From positions 1 to 14,132 of the forward strand of contig CAWKFA010000006.1 in the NCBI GenBank assembly GCA_963848825.1: a DNA stretch of 14,132 bases, read 5' to 3'. Each line of letters opens with the position of its first letter. Positions within the stretch are counted from its first letter, which is position 1. Below, in pieces: positions 1 to 7,799 of the stretch. The translations under genes were made by a program, and so were the position numbers. Origin of the DNA: CAVVSQ01 sp963848825 (GTDB lineage: Bacteria > Planctomycetota > Planctomycetia > Gemmatales > Gemmataceae). The notes under the pieces are model-generated. The model worked only from the letters and a program-made list of their open reading frames with translations, did no database searches and was not told where the DNA came from.

Positions 1-203
1 TCAAAAGCTTTAACCATTTCGATCAAGAATTCCGTGCTCCGTGACCGTAAAACAGCACGTGGTCACTACCACGCCGGCCGCGTGATTGATGGATGCCACT
101 GTTGCGTTTCGACCTGTTTCTTGACGGCAGCTTAAGCCCCGAGGCCCCAGGCGAAAGAAATCTGTGCCAAAATGTTGCTTTCAAGTAAGATGCGGCGAGA
201 AAC
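1..203. other. Intergenic sequence, no gene seen
   Basis: I see no convincing gene, tRNA or terminator here. Short reading frames exist on the minus strand, but their translations are Arg/Ser-rich, resemble nothing I know, and run antisense into the secreted protein that follows. The stretch presumably holds the upstream region of that gene. I could not pick a promoter with any confidence. Confidence 0.5.
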
Positions 204-1638
204 TTGATGCCTACCCAGGGAAAGGTCGTGACCCCCGTGCGCCGATTCACTTTAATGCCAGGCCGATTGCTAAGCGTGATTGCCATCGCCGCTATCTTCA
301 TCCCTTATGGGCCCGCGGCGCTGGCTCAAGGCAATTTCGACTTGAACGAGACTCGGATTTCGGTGCTGGACCAAAAAACTAACAAGGAGGTTCCCATCTT
401 TCGCGTGATCGCCGGGGTGCCTGCCCACGCTAGCATTGCTGGTGCGTTTGAAAAGCGGACCGGCCGGAAGGTGGTCGTCTGGCAGGCGCACACATTGCAT
501 ATAGGCACAGCGGGCGAGTTCATCTATCCGGCCGGACGAGGGTGGGAGGAGACGGCCTATCGCGTCGAAGCGGACGGATATATCCCGCAAGCCGTGTACG
601 GGGTGAAAGAGGTCAATGTCAAGCAACAGTTTGTGTTCCGTCTGGTGGAAGACAAGGGTCAAGAGGGAAAAGTCTTGTCCCCGAACGGCCAGCCAATTGC
701 CGGCGCGAATATTGTCGCTCGACGGTGCCCCTGAAAGAGATCGTGGTTGAAAACGGGCGTTTGCACGGCGCCGATGGGCCGCCAGCGAATGATCCTAAAG
801 ACCGCTGGCGATGTCCGCTTGTCGTGCAGAGCGGCGCGGATGGCCGTTTTCGGTTGCCGACCGAGACTGAGCCGGCCGCCATTCTCGTGGTCCACGATAC
901 TGGTGTGGCGCGAGTTGACCTACGATGCCTGGCGAAAATCGCCGCAGGTCAGGCTGGAGCCTGTGGGAAAAAATCGACGGGCAGGTGTTATGGCAGGACA
1001 AGGCCGGCGCCAATGAAGAAGTCTCCCTCAGCATTCACCGTCATGAGGATGTGTATGGCTATCCTGGCATGATCGGCTCCCACGCCATCACGCAAACGGA
1101 TAAGGAGGGGAAGTTTGTCATCGAAAAGGTGCTGCCGGGGAAGACCCAGCTCAATGTTCATGTAAAGGTCGCTAATGCGTCCACGCCGCACCTTCCGGCT
1201 GTGAAGGTGGACACGCGGATGTACACCCACATTGACGTGAAGCCAGGCTCGCCTACGGCCGTTGTCCTCGGCGGGCAAGGGCGAAGAGTAAGTGGCAAGC
1301 TGCTTGGCCTGGATTCCTGGCAGGATGTGACCCTGGACCTTTCTCCGCCGGCCCCACGCATCGGGCTTCGCGGCGATGGTGAGCGTCGGAAACAGTTCGA
1401 CCTACTTGCAGGCAGCGCTATCGGGCCGATTCTGTTTCGGAATAAGGTGCCCGTAAATGCTGATGGTTCTTTCGTCATCGAAGGCGTGCTTCCGGGAAGA
1501 TATCGGCTGACCGCGTGGACGCCAGGAGATGCGGGCTATGGGGCATTTGCCTGGGTAGAAATCGCGGCGGAGGTTCCGGCTCAGCAGCCCGCGGATGTAG
1601 ATTTGGGAGTTATTGAAGGCAAGAGGCGCGGGAATTAG
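204..1638 (+). CDS. Secreted carboxypeptidase-regulatory-like (CarbopepD_reg) domain protein, frameshifted
   Basis: This is a probable secreted, non-enzymatic beta-sandwich protein of about 478 aa. The N-terminus has basic residues (VRRFTLMPGR), then a hydrophobic stretch (LLSVIAIAAIFIPYG) and an Ala-Ala-Leu-Ala-Gln site that looks like a signal peptidase I cleavage site. Three stretches resemble CarbopepD_reg / SpaA-like folds: GKVLSPNGQPIAGANIVA, the segment around KIDGQVLWQDKAGANEEV, and the C-terminal GSFVIEGVLPGRYRLTAW. The recurring 'DG.F.I..VLPG' pattern is typical of such repeats in planctomycete surface proteins. The reading moves from frame 0 to frame 2 near 715, back to frame 0 near 905, and to frame 1 near 968, always with plausible protein on both sides. 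The start is the first of two adjacent ATGs, and either could be used. The exact function is unknown; a role in cell-surface or envelope binding is inference. Confidence 0.72.
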
Positions 1639-1717
1639 ATGCAGCCCATCGATGCCGACGCACCGGCGTATCGAGCACGCCACTAAAAACGGTGTCCCTT
1701 ATGCCTAGCATTATTGA

Positions 1718-2964
1718 ATGGCCAATATCTTGCTCATGCCGGTCGGCAGCCATGGCGACGTGCATCCGTTTGTCGCCTTGGGCAGGCCCTTCAGGCCCGC
1801 GGTCACGACGTAACTCTAATTACCAGTGGATATTTTGAATCCTCCGCGAACAAGGCCGGATTGCCCTTTGTTGGGATTGGCACAGCGGCGGATTTCCAGG
1901 CCTGCCTCGATCATCCCGATATGTGGCATCCCAGGCGTGGTTTTCGCGCTATCGCCGAGTGGGGCGTCTTGCCCTGGCTGCGCACCGGCTATCAGTTCGT
2001 GGCGGAGCGCTACGTGCCTGGCAAGACGGTCGTCGTCTCGTCGGCGCTGGGTTTGGTCCGCGTATCGCTCAGGAACACCTTGGCGTGCCGCTGGCTACGA
2101 TTCATTTGCAGCCGTCGATGCTGTATAGCAAGTATGCACCGCCCCATTTAGGGCCTAGCGTACTCCGGCCCTGTTGTTTCCGCGCACGGTCCGGCGGCTG
2201 GCTTCTGGCTCGGCTATCGGTTCGTGATCGACCCCGTCCTCGCCCCGCAGACGAACGCCTTTCGAGCGGAACTGGGACTCCCGCCGGTCCGCCATATCCT
2301 GGACCGCTGAATTCACTCCCCGCAATGCGTAATCGGTTTATTTCCGGATTGGTTCGGACCGCCGCAGGCCGACTGGCCACCCATGTCACCCTGACGGGCT
2401 TTCCGCTCTATGACGAACGCGGTCTGGCCCATCCGCCGGACCCCGTCGAAGTTTCTCGCAGCGGCGCCCCGCCGGTCGTGTTCACACCAGGTTCGGCCAT
2501 GAAGCAGGGCCAAGGGTTTTTCGCCGCCGCCGTGGACGCATGCTCCAAGTCAGGTCGGCGCGGCATGCTCCTCACCCGCTTCCCCGAACAGGTGCCGCCG
2601 CCGTTACCCGATGGCATCCGGCACTTCAAGTACGTCCCGTTCAGCCAGGTGTTTCCGCGGGCAGCAGCCGTCGTACACCACGGCGGCATCGGCACGACCG
2701 CGAAGGCCCTGGCCGCCGGGGCGCCGCAACTCATCATGCACATGGCCCATGATCAGCCCGACAACGCCGCCCACGTTTGCGCTGGGCGTCGGCAGGCCGA
2801 TCTCGCCGAAAGCCTTCCGTGAGGCGACGGTAGCAAAAATGCTAGGCGAGTTGCTCGACTCACCGGAAGTTGCCAAGCGGTGCCGATCTGTCGCTGTCGC
2901 TGTTCGATGGTGCCGATCCCCTTATGGAAGGGTGTGTCGTGCCATTGAGGCACTTATTCGATAG
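1718..2964 (+). CDS. Glycosyltransferase, UGT-like (GT1 / GT-B fold), multiply frameshifted
   Basis: This is a nucleotide-sugar-dependent glycosyltransferase of about 415 aa, the usual length for bacterial UGT-like enzymes. The N-terminal Rossmann start is MANILLMPVGSHGDVHPF, matching the family pattern 'GShGDv.P...lg..L..RGH.V' (ALQARGHDVTLIT follows after a frame change). The C-terminal donor-binding domain shows PPVVFTPGSA, then HFKYVPFSQVFPRAAAVVHH, GGIGTTAKALAAGAPQL and MAHDQPDNAA: the HHGG...T and D/E-Q signature that binds the UDP-sugar. The gene ends ELLDSPEVAKRC...CRAIEALIR-stop. Frame changes lie near 1788, 2050, 2155, 2382, 2775, 2885 and 2925, and there is an in-frame TGA at 2308-2310. 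No good ribosome binding site precedes the ATG. Acceptor unknown; a lipid or secondary-metabolite glycosylation role is inference. It is a pseudogene if the breaks are real. Confidence 0.82.
2308..2310 (+). other. In-frame TGA inside the glycosyltransferase
   Basis: The same frame reads PVRHILDR before the stop and IHSPQCVIGLFPDWFGPPQ after it, and both sides fit the family, so this break is a base substitution and not an indel. From memory, homologues carry an aromatic residue (Trp) here, so TGG changed to TGA is the simplest account. TGG is used for Trp elsewhere in the gene (for example DWFGPPQADW), so recoding is unlikely. Confidence 0.55.
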
Positions 2965-3028
2965 GCATACCAAGCCCGATATGGGTGCCGCTTCATCATT
3001 CCGCGCGAACGCGAATGCGGTTGCTTGT

Positions 3029-3053
3029 ATTTTTACACCGAAGGTGTTACATC
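3029..3053 (+). repeat. Copy 1 of a 25-bp direct repeat
   Basis: This 25-base stretch is identical to 3105-3129. It consists of ATTTTT, the palindrome ACACCGAAGGTGT (5-bp stem, 3-base loop), then TACATC. The two copies are 76 bases apart, start to start. Confidence 0.93.
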
Positions 3054-3059
3054 CCAAAG

Positions 3060-3086
3060 CCCAGCGTCGCGATAGTGCACGCTGGG
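3060..3086. repeat. Hairpin with 8-bp stem (copy A)
   Basis: The arms are CCCAGCGT and ACGCTGGG, with an 11-base loop starting CGCG. The counterpart at 3191-3213 has arms with one base pair exchanged, C-G here for G-C there. Confidence 0.85.
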
Positions 3087-3104
3087 TTCCCAGCCTGCGA
3101 CCTC

Positions 3105-3129
3105 ATTTTTACACCGAAGGTGTTACATC
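3105..3129 (+). repeat. Copy 2 of the 25-bp direct repeat
   Basis: This is identical over 25 bases to 3029-3053. Unlike copy 1 it is not followed by the CCCAG hairpin. It is followed at once by a different stem, ATCACCG / CGGTGAT (3127-3151), and by ACCCC / GGGGT (3155-3167). Confidence 0.92.
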
Positions 3130-3190
3130 ACCGCCTGCTCGACACGGTGATCTAACCCCTGCGGGGTATGGGGTGCCTCCGCTGACGACT

Positions 3191-3213
3191 CCCAGGGTGA
3201 GCGCGACCCTGGG
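3191..3213. repeat. Hairpin with 8-bp stem (copy B)
   Basis: The arms are CCCAGGGT and ACCCTGGG, with a 7-base loop. On the minus strand it follows the inverted third copy of the palindrome (3226-3238) through a spacer TATATCCCATAG, matching the order seen in copy A. Confidence 0.87.
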
Positions 3214-3291
3214 CTATGGGATATAACACCTTCGGTGTAAACACTGTCGCGATGAGCGTTTGAGCCGGGTTCTTCCTGAAAGAGGCGTCTT

Positions 3292-4255
3292 GTGGCAACC
3301 GATGGTCAGGAAAAGAGAAGCCGCAGGGTGAAAATCTTCGTAGCGATCATGTTGCTCGCATTGGGCGGAATGCTGGTTGCGATCGTACCCACTTTGTTCT
3401 TGGCCGTCCGCGAAAATAGCAATCGCCTCCAGTGCACCAACAATTTGAAAGTAATTGGGCTGGGTTGCCACAACTTTGAAGGTGTTTTCAAACGCCTGCC
3501 GCCGCTATACGGTGGTTTCAAGGGAATGTCCGCAACTCGCAAAAATTTGCCAACGTTTGGGGATGCACTCATCTGTTTCTTCCACCTTACATAACACAGG
3601 ATAGCCTATATCATCCCATCCCGGTCCGTGTTAATGGAGGGCCTAATGTTGTTGTGCCAGAGATTACAAAAGTGATTTCAGAATACGTCTGCCCCGCGAA
3701 TCCAAGCATGCACGGCGGCATCGTCATCGGAGGGACGTTCGCGGGCACCAGTTACGCGGCCAACGCCCAGGTATTCGCGCCTCTCCGGGAGAACAACTCA
3801 GTTCGCTTCCGAATGGCAAAGACGCGCCATGTGGCCGCCCGACGTGGCCAATTTCACTGACCGGGGCGCAGCAATCAACCGCATTTTAAACGGCGCCTCC
3901 AATACCATCCTTTTCACCCACACTTATGCCCTCTGCGGTCGGCGAACCAGGTCGCCGCCTGGGGCGATGGCGCCGGCATTGAAACTTGCCTTCTGCGGTG
4001 CACACTTTTCAACCCTGGTCGCGGGCATCCTACCTCAAGCAAACTTACATGACTGCGCCGGCGCCGCTCCTTTCAGATTCAGCCGGATCCTTACGACCAA
4101 AAATGCGTCCTGACTGACCCCGCCTCGCCCCATCCGGGAAAAATGGTCGTTTTACTTGCTGACGGTTCCGTTCGCGATTTGGCGCCAACCATATCGTTGA
4201 GGCGTGGAACGATGCCTGCTTGCCCAACAACGCGGAAACCTCGTCAGATTGGTAA
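3292..4255 (+). CDS. DUF1559 domain protein A, without a recognisable prepilin motif, frameshifted
   Basis: This is a membrane-anchored, exported protein of the DUF1559 family, which is greatly expanded in planctomycetes. The GTG start has an AGAGG ribosome binding site six bases upstream. One membrane segment follows (VAIMLLALGGMLVAIVPTLF), then the family core CTNNLKVIGLGCHNFEGVFK and RLPPLYGGF, YVCPANPSM, SYAANAQVFAPL, NFTDRGAAI and ASNTILFTHTYALCG. The C-terminal part ends VVLLADGSVRDLAPTIS...DACLPNNAETSSDW, the 'H...DGSVR' tail of the family. It is about 320 aa. Frame changes lie near 3527, 3830, 3935 and 3995-4060. Unlike paralogue B, the N-terminus lacks the GF...E prepilin processing site. 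The role of DUF1559 proteins is unproven; pseudopilin or surface functions are proposed. Confidence 0.83.
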
Positions 4256-4420
4256 GAGCGTTTGAAGAAAAAGGGGGCCGGCCCGGCGTTGGATTTGGTT
4301 GAGGGTCGGTGGAAATCTGCGGATTCTCGCCAGCGTCACAAGGTTTTTATTTCCAAAACCGCCACCATGGTTTTACAGTTTGCCGCTGGTCTTTACCCTT
4401 TATTTCTTTGGTGCCTGTCG
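4256..4420. other. Short intergenic stretch between convergent genes
   Basis: DUF1559 A ends at 4255 and the minus-strand unknown gene ends at 4421, so this is a tail-to-tail gap. I see no strong hairpin plus T-run terminator. A plus-strand reading frame starting at 4262 is antisense to the unknown gene and looks non-coding. Confidence 0.5.
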
Positions 4421-4902
4421 TCAACCAGCTTGGCGGGAGGATTGCCGAGACCAATCTGCTTCCTCCGTTCCATTTGCTTCCTCCGTTTCATCTACCTGAG
4501 TGAATACTGGATAAGTACAGGCGATATTAATGAGCTTTGATCCATTATTGAGAAGTTTGTTAATCGCCTGAAACTCCGCCTGCGAGCGGCCACCGCTAAG
4601 ATTTCGTCCTTACCAAGGCCGCTCTGTGCCACTTCGAGGGCGGCAGCAAATTCGGGCACATCCGCAAGCTCGCGTGGTGGCCCCAGTACGCCGCTTGACT
4701 GTATGCGGCGATAGGTGGATGTAAGTCTAACGCCTGTCCCCTGGAACAGAATAAAACAAAATGCGATCGGCATGAATTCGACGAGTCGTCGGGCCAACGT
4801 GGGGCTGAAGTTTGATCTGACAAGCGCTGCGGTTAAGGTCGCATTATCGGCGTTGGTGTGGTCTCGAAAAACGCTAACGGCCCTTAAAACAGCTAATCGC
4901 AT
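4421..4902 (-). CDS. Unknown protein of about 160 aa, one frameshift
   Basis: I do not recognise the family with confidence. The N-terminal frame reads MRLAVLRAVSVFRDHTNADN, NFSPTLARRLVEFMPIAF, GTGVRLTSTYRRIQSSGVLG, PPRELADVPEFAAALEVAQS and KDEILAVAAR. A one-base change near 4593 then gives AEFQAINKLLNNGSKLINIA and CTYPVFTQVDETEEANGTEE before a TGA at 4421-4423. Both parts look like a soluble, mostly helical protein with an acidic tail, and no signal peptide is visible. The acidic tail comes from an 18-bp tandem duplication (4455-4490) that stays in phase, giving a six-residue repeat. The gene sits antisense between two DUF1559 paralogues. The ATG at 4902 is the first after an in-frame TAG. 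Confidence 0.6.
4455..4490. repeat. 18-bp tandem duplication in the tail of the unknown gene
   Basis: Two adjacent 18-base units (4455-4472 and 4473-4490) share the core TGCTTCCTCCGTT. On the minus strand they encode the consecutive hexapeptides ETEEAN / GTEEAD, offset slightly by phase. The unit is a whole number of codons, which supports the minus-strand reading frame. Confidence 0.8.
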
Positions 4903-5199
4903 TGGATCGCTCGTTGAGTTTCCCTAGCCCTTCTTGCCGTTCTCCTTTGTTCGCCGCTGGTGCGATGATTTGTCATTCGCCTCAAATCAGCCGGCACGCT
5001 GGACTGCTTAACGCGGTTCATCAAGTGAATATAGTCTGGCGATAGTACGAATTCCACGAATCTTCCGAACTGCAGGGTTGCGCCGGCGTCGGTCCCCAGC
5101 GGCCGCATGGCTTTTTGGGTGAATTTGCTTCGGAGTCAAAAGATGTTTCCCAGCCCCTATAATAGTGCCCAAGCAACTTAAATCTCGAAGGAGTGTTCC
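4903..5199. other. Divergent intergenic region upstream of DUF1559 B
   Basis: This lies between the start of the minus-strand unknown gene (4902) and the start of DUF1559 B (5200). A 71-aa minus-strand frame (4893-5108) contains FGRFVEFVLSPDYIHLMNRV, which reads somewhat like protein. It could be an N-terminal extension or a separate small gene, but it is out of frame with the unknown gene and I do not call it. Confidence 0.4.
5158..5163 (+). promoter_or_regulatory. Possible -10 element TATAAT upstream of DUF1559 B
   Basis: A perfect TATAAT lies 37 bases before the ATG at 5200. No good -35 hexamer lies at 16-18 bases (the position holds GTCAAA), so this is only a candidate. The ribosome binding site AAGGAG at 5188-5193, six bases before the ATG, is strong and fixes the start. 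Confidence 0.35.
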
Positions 5200-6223
5200 A
5201 TGACCACTGCTTGTCGGCCAATCCGTCGCCGTGGCTTCAGCGCGGTCGAGGTCTTGGTCGTGCTCGGCATCGTTATTATGGCCGTGGCGCCTGTGCCGCC
5301 GTTGCTGCAAAAGCTGGACGATGCGGCGGCCCGGCAAGTATGCACGAACAATCTGAAACAGATTGGCCTGGCCTGCCACTATTTTGAAGGCGTCTTCAAG
5401 CGCTTGCCGCCCCTGTACGGCGGTTTCGACGGAGTGGCGGCACGCAACTCCCAGAAATTCGCCAATGTGTGGGGATCAAGCCACGTTTTTTTACTTCCCT
5501 ACCTGGAGCAAGATACCCTTTACAAAAGTCTGTGCGATAACGCCATCCCCACCAACGTGGATCCAAGCGTAAACGGCAGCCCGGGGAATACCGAAGCGGT
5601 TTCTGTTTATGTTTGTCCAACGGACCCGAGCATGAAGGGCGGCATCGTCAGCGGTGGCAAGCTCGGCGGTGCCAGCTATGCGGCCAATGCACAAGTCTTC
5701 GCGCCCCTGACCAATGAGGGCCTCGACGGCGGCCAGATGCAGCCAGCCAATGTCAACAATTTCACTGATCGGGGCAGCGCAATCTCGCACATGTTCGACG
5801 GCAGTAGCAATACCATCTTGTTTATCCACACCTACGCCCTGTGCGGGTCCAAGAACCAGGGTTCGGCATGGGGGCTATAGCGCCGGCGTGGGCAAAGCGC
5901 CGGCCAAACTCGATACTTTTCAGCCCTGGTCGCGGGCCTCCTATCTCAAACAAACCTACATGGCCCTTCCAGGCGCCAGGCCCTTTCAGGTTCAACCCGA
6001 CCCCTACGATCAAAAATGCGTGCTCACGGATCCCGCCACGCCGCATGCCGACGTAATGATCGTCCTGCTGGGCCAACACCTCAGTTAAAGGAGTAGCGCC
6101 CACCATTTCCTCAGGAACGTGGAATATGGCTTGCATGCCTAACGACGGGGATGGGCGTGAGGGGAAGACTGGAGAAAGGTTTTACAGGACCTTCGCCCAA
6201 ATTTTCACGAATTCGGCAATTAG
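5200..6223 (+). CDS. DUF1559 domain protein B with type IV prepilin-like N-terminus, frameshifted
   Basis: This is an exported pseudopilin-like protein. RRRGFSAVEVLVVLGIVIM is a class III signal peptide: basic residues, G-F cleavage site, Glu at +5 and a hydrophobic helix. It is followed by CTNNLKQIGLACHYFEGVFK, RLPPLYGGF, VYVCPTDPSMKGGI, SYAANAQVFAPL, NNFTDRGSAI and SSNTILFIHTYALCG. After a frame change near 5870 it continues FQPWSRASYLKQTY and PFQVQPDPYDQKCVLTDPAT. An extra G near 6071 makes an early stop at 6086. Removing it gives APTISSGTWNMACMPNDGD, which fits the family tail and the end of paralogue A, and one more change reaches a TAG at 6221-6223. The true end is uncertain (6088 or about 6223). 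A and B share a nearly identical core, so they arose by duplication. Confidence 0.85.
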
Positions 6224-6252
6224 GGATGATCTCGACGGAGTACCGGGCATGG

Positions 6253-7410
6253 ATGAAATGCGGCCCGCTTAGAATTGGCATTACCTGTTACCCGTCGGTC
6301 GGCGGCAGCGGCACCTGGCGACCGCCCTGGGGGAAGAACCTGCGCAGCGCGGACATGAGGTGCACTTCATCAGCTATGAGCGGCCTTTTCGTTTGCCTGC
6401 TCGAGGTGCTGTGTCTGTTCTACCATCCCGTGACGATCAATGTTTATGGGCTGTTCAAATACCCGGACTACACGCTGCCCCTGTCCGTGAAGATGGCGGA
6501 AGTTAGCCGGGCCTACAATCTCGACATTCTCCATGTGCATTATGCCGTCCCCCACGCGACGGCTGCGATCCTGGTGCGCTTGATGCTGCCGCCCGGTGTC
6601 CAGCCACGTGTCATTACGACCCTCCACGGCACCGACACCACGCTCCTGGGCCACGACAAGGGTTATGGGCCCGCCATTGTCATGGGCGCTCCTGCAATCC
6701 GACGCGATCACGACCGTGTCGGCCTTTCTCAAGGAGGAGACGCGAAAACTGTTCGCGATCGACCGGCCCATCGACGTCATACACAACTTTTTCGCGCCAC
6801 GCACGCCGCGGCGTTCGCGTGCCGATGCGGGTGCGGAGTTGGGTGTCTGCGCTCAGGTGCTGATTCTTCATTGCTCCAACCTTCGTCCCGTCAAGCGCAT
6901 TGATTTGTTCCTCGACGCGGCGGAGCGTATTCTCCAGCTGGTGCTTGTCGTTCAAGCTGGTCATTCTCGCGGGCGAGAGTTTTGCACCCTTCATCGAGGA
7001 TGCGCCACCGTGGCCTCGAGGGCAGCATCATCGGTGGGCGATAAGGTCAACGACATCGAGGACTACTGGCAGGCCGCCGACCTCGGCTTTTTCACTTCCG
7101 AAACGGAGAGCTTTTGCCTGAGCATCCTGGAAGGGATGGTATTTGCTTGCCCGAGCGTATCGACGTCTGTCGGTGGCATCCCCGAAGTCGTTGAAAACGA
7201 AGTCACGGGAGCGCCGGTGCTGTTCGGCGATGCCGCGTCGCTGGCACTGGCGCAGTCACGACTCTTGTCCAGGACCCGGTGCCTGGTGCGTACTGGGCCA
7301 GGCGGGGCAAAAAGACGCCCGCGGCCTGCTTTTCCGCGGAGGTTATCGTGCCAAGGTATGAAGTGCTCTATTGGCGGGTGTGTAACGCTCCCGGGCGCGG
7401 GGCCGGATGA
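6253..7410 (+). CDS. bshA: BshA-like GT4 glycosyltransferase (N-acetyl-glucosaminyl L-malate synthase), frameshifted
   Basis: By family, this enzyme joins UDP-GlcNAc to L-malate, the first step of bacillithiol synthesis, in the cytoplasm. The N-terminus RIGITCYPSVGGSG is the BshA P-loop-like start; a frame change near 6312 gives LATALGEEPAQRGHEVHFIS. Then come NLDILHVHYAVPHATAAILV and VITTLHGTDTTLLGHD, the most BshA-specific stretch. SAFLKEETRKLF and LHCSNLRPVKRID open the C-terminal domain. SETESFCLSILEG holds the EX7E motif of GT4 retaining enzymes, followed by SVGGIPEVVE. The tail AEVIVPRYEVLYWRV leads to TGA at 7408. Other changes lie near 6420, 6690, 6945, 7015 and 7265. Composite length is about 385 aa, normal for BshA. 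The start could also be the ATG at 6226. No bshB or bshC is in the window. Confidence 0.78.
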
Positions 7411-7799
7411 GCAGGCGACCGCAACCCCTCTTCGCGGCTGCTGCTACAACATCCCGGCCCTTTTTATGGTCAGCACCAAATGGCTGGAAAATACCGCCTT
7501 GCGCTCGCTCGTCGCCGTTTTTCCGTTCTCTTTAATAGGCAGTCGTTTTTTACACTGGCTGATTTGGAATGCCACGTGTTTACCGTGGTGCCGAACACAT
7601 TAGGCAAACAGCTTCTCGTTACCGAGGACAAGCGGTGCGGACTTATGTTCTAAACGCAAACCCTTCCCAAGCCACGCATCCTAACTTTTTTAACTTAATA
7701 CGAGCATATTAATCCGGACGGCATGTTTTTCGCTTATATGAAGATTTGGATGCAGAGAAGTTCAAACCATAAATCCCATGAGGGATGGAGGATAGATAA
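7411..7799. other. 389-bp gene-free region upstream of the surface protein
   Basis: I see no supported gene. A small hairpin (CCACG / CGTGG, 7572-7588) is too weak to call a terminator. The AT-rich stretch at 7683-7713 stands out from the GC-rich surroundings and may hold the promoter of the following gene, but no clear -35/-10 pair with normal spacing could be assigned. The last part contains GGAGG at 7787-7791, eight bases before the ATG at 7800. Confidence 0.5.

Larger units (their letters stand above)
3029..3238. repeat. Intergenic cluster of seven hairpins built from a repeated module
   Basis: The stretch holds seven inverted repeats in about 200 bases: 3035-3047, 3060-3086, 3111-3123, 3127-3151, 3155-3167, 3191-3213 and 3226-3238. 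The core palindrome ACACCGAAGGTGT occurs at 3035 and 3111 and, inverted, at 3226. The module at 3032-3086 (palindrome, then a spacer like TACATCCCAAAG, then a long hairpin) returns inverted at 3191-3240, so the cluster is bounded by inverted copies. It lies just after the glycosyltransferase stop and before DUF1559 protein A. I recall similar 'AACACCTTCGGTGT' blocks between planctomycete genes, but cannot confirm that here. It may act as a terminator or messenger-stability element, or be a REP/MITE-like repeat. Confidence 0.8.

Noticed and set aside
2308..2310. TGA read as Trp or selenocysteine
   Set aside because: TGG is used for Trp throughout, other genes end at TGA (for example 7408-7410), and no selenocysteine insertion structure is apparent. 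A base change is far simpler.
3029..3129. Two identical 25-bp repeats 76 bases apart, as a possible CRISPR
   Set aside because: There are only two direct copies, the third copy is inverted, the interval contains its own hairpins, and there are no cas genes. The palindromic core with a T-run suits a structured intergenic repeat better.
2870..3226. Plus-strand reading frame of 118 aa across the end of the glycosyltransferase and the hairpin cluster
   Set aside because: Its first part is one frame segment of the glycosyltransferase tail and the rest is simply translated repeat. An open frame through hairpin repeats is expected by chance in GC-rich DNA.
4262..4540. Plus-strand reading frame of 92 aa after DUF1559 A
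   Set aside because: It is antisense to the better supported minus-strand gene, whose protein-like sequence and in-phase tandem repeat favour the minus strand. The plus translation has no recognisable motif.
4893..5108. Minus-strand reading frame of 71 aa (contains FGRFVEFVLSPDYIHLMNRV)
   Set aside because: Part of it reads like protein, but it has no clear ribosome binding site, its tail is Arg-rich and random-looking, and it does not join the unknown gene without assuming another error. Left uncalled.
7572..7588. Small hairpin after the BshA-like gene as a terminator
   Set aside because: The stem is only five base pairs, there is no T-run behind it, and it lies more than 160 bases after the stop codon.
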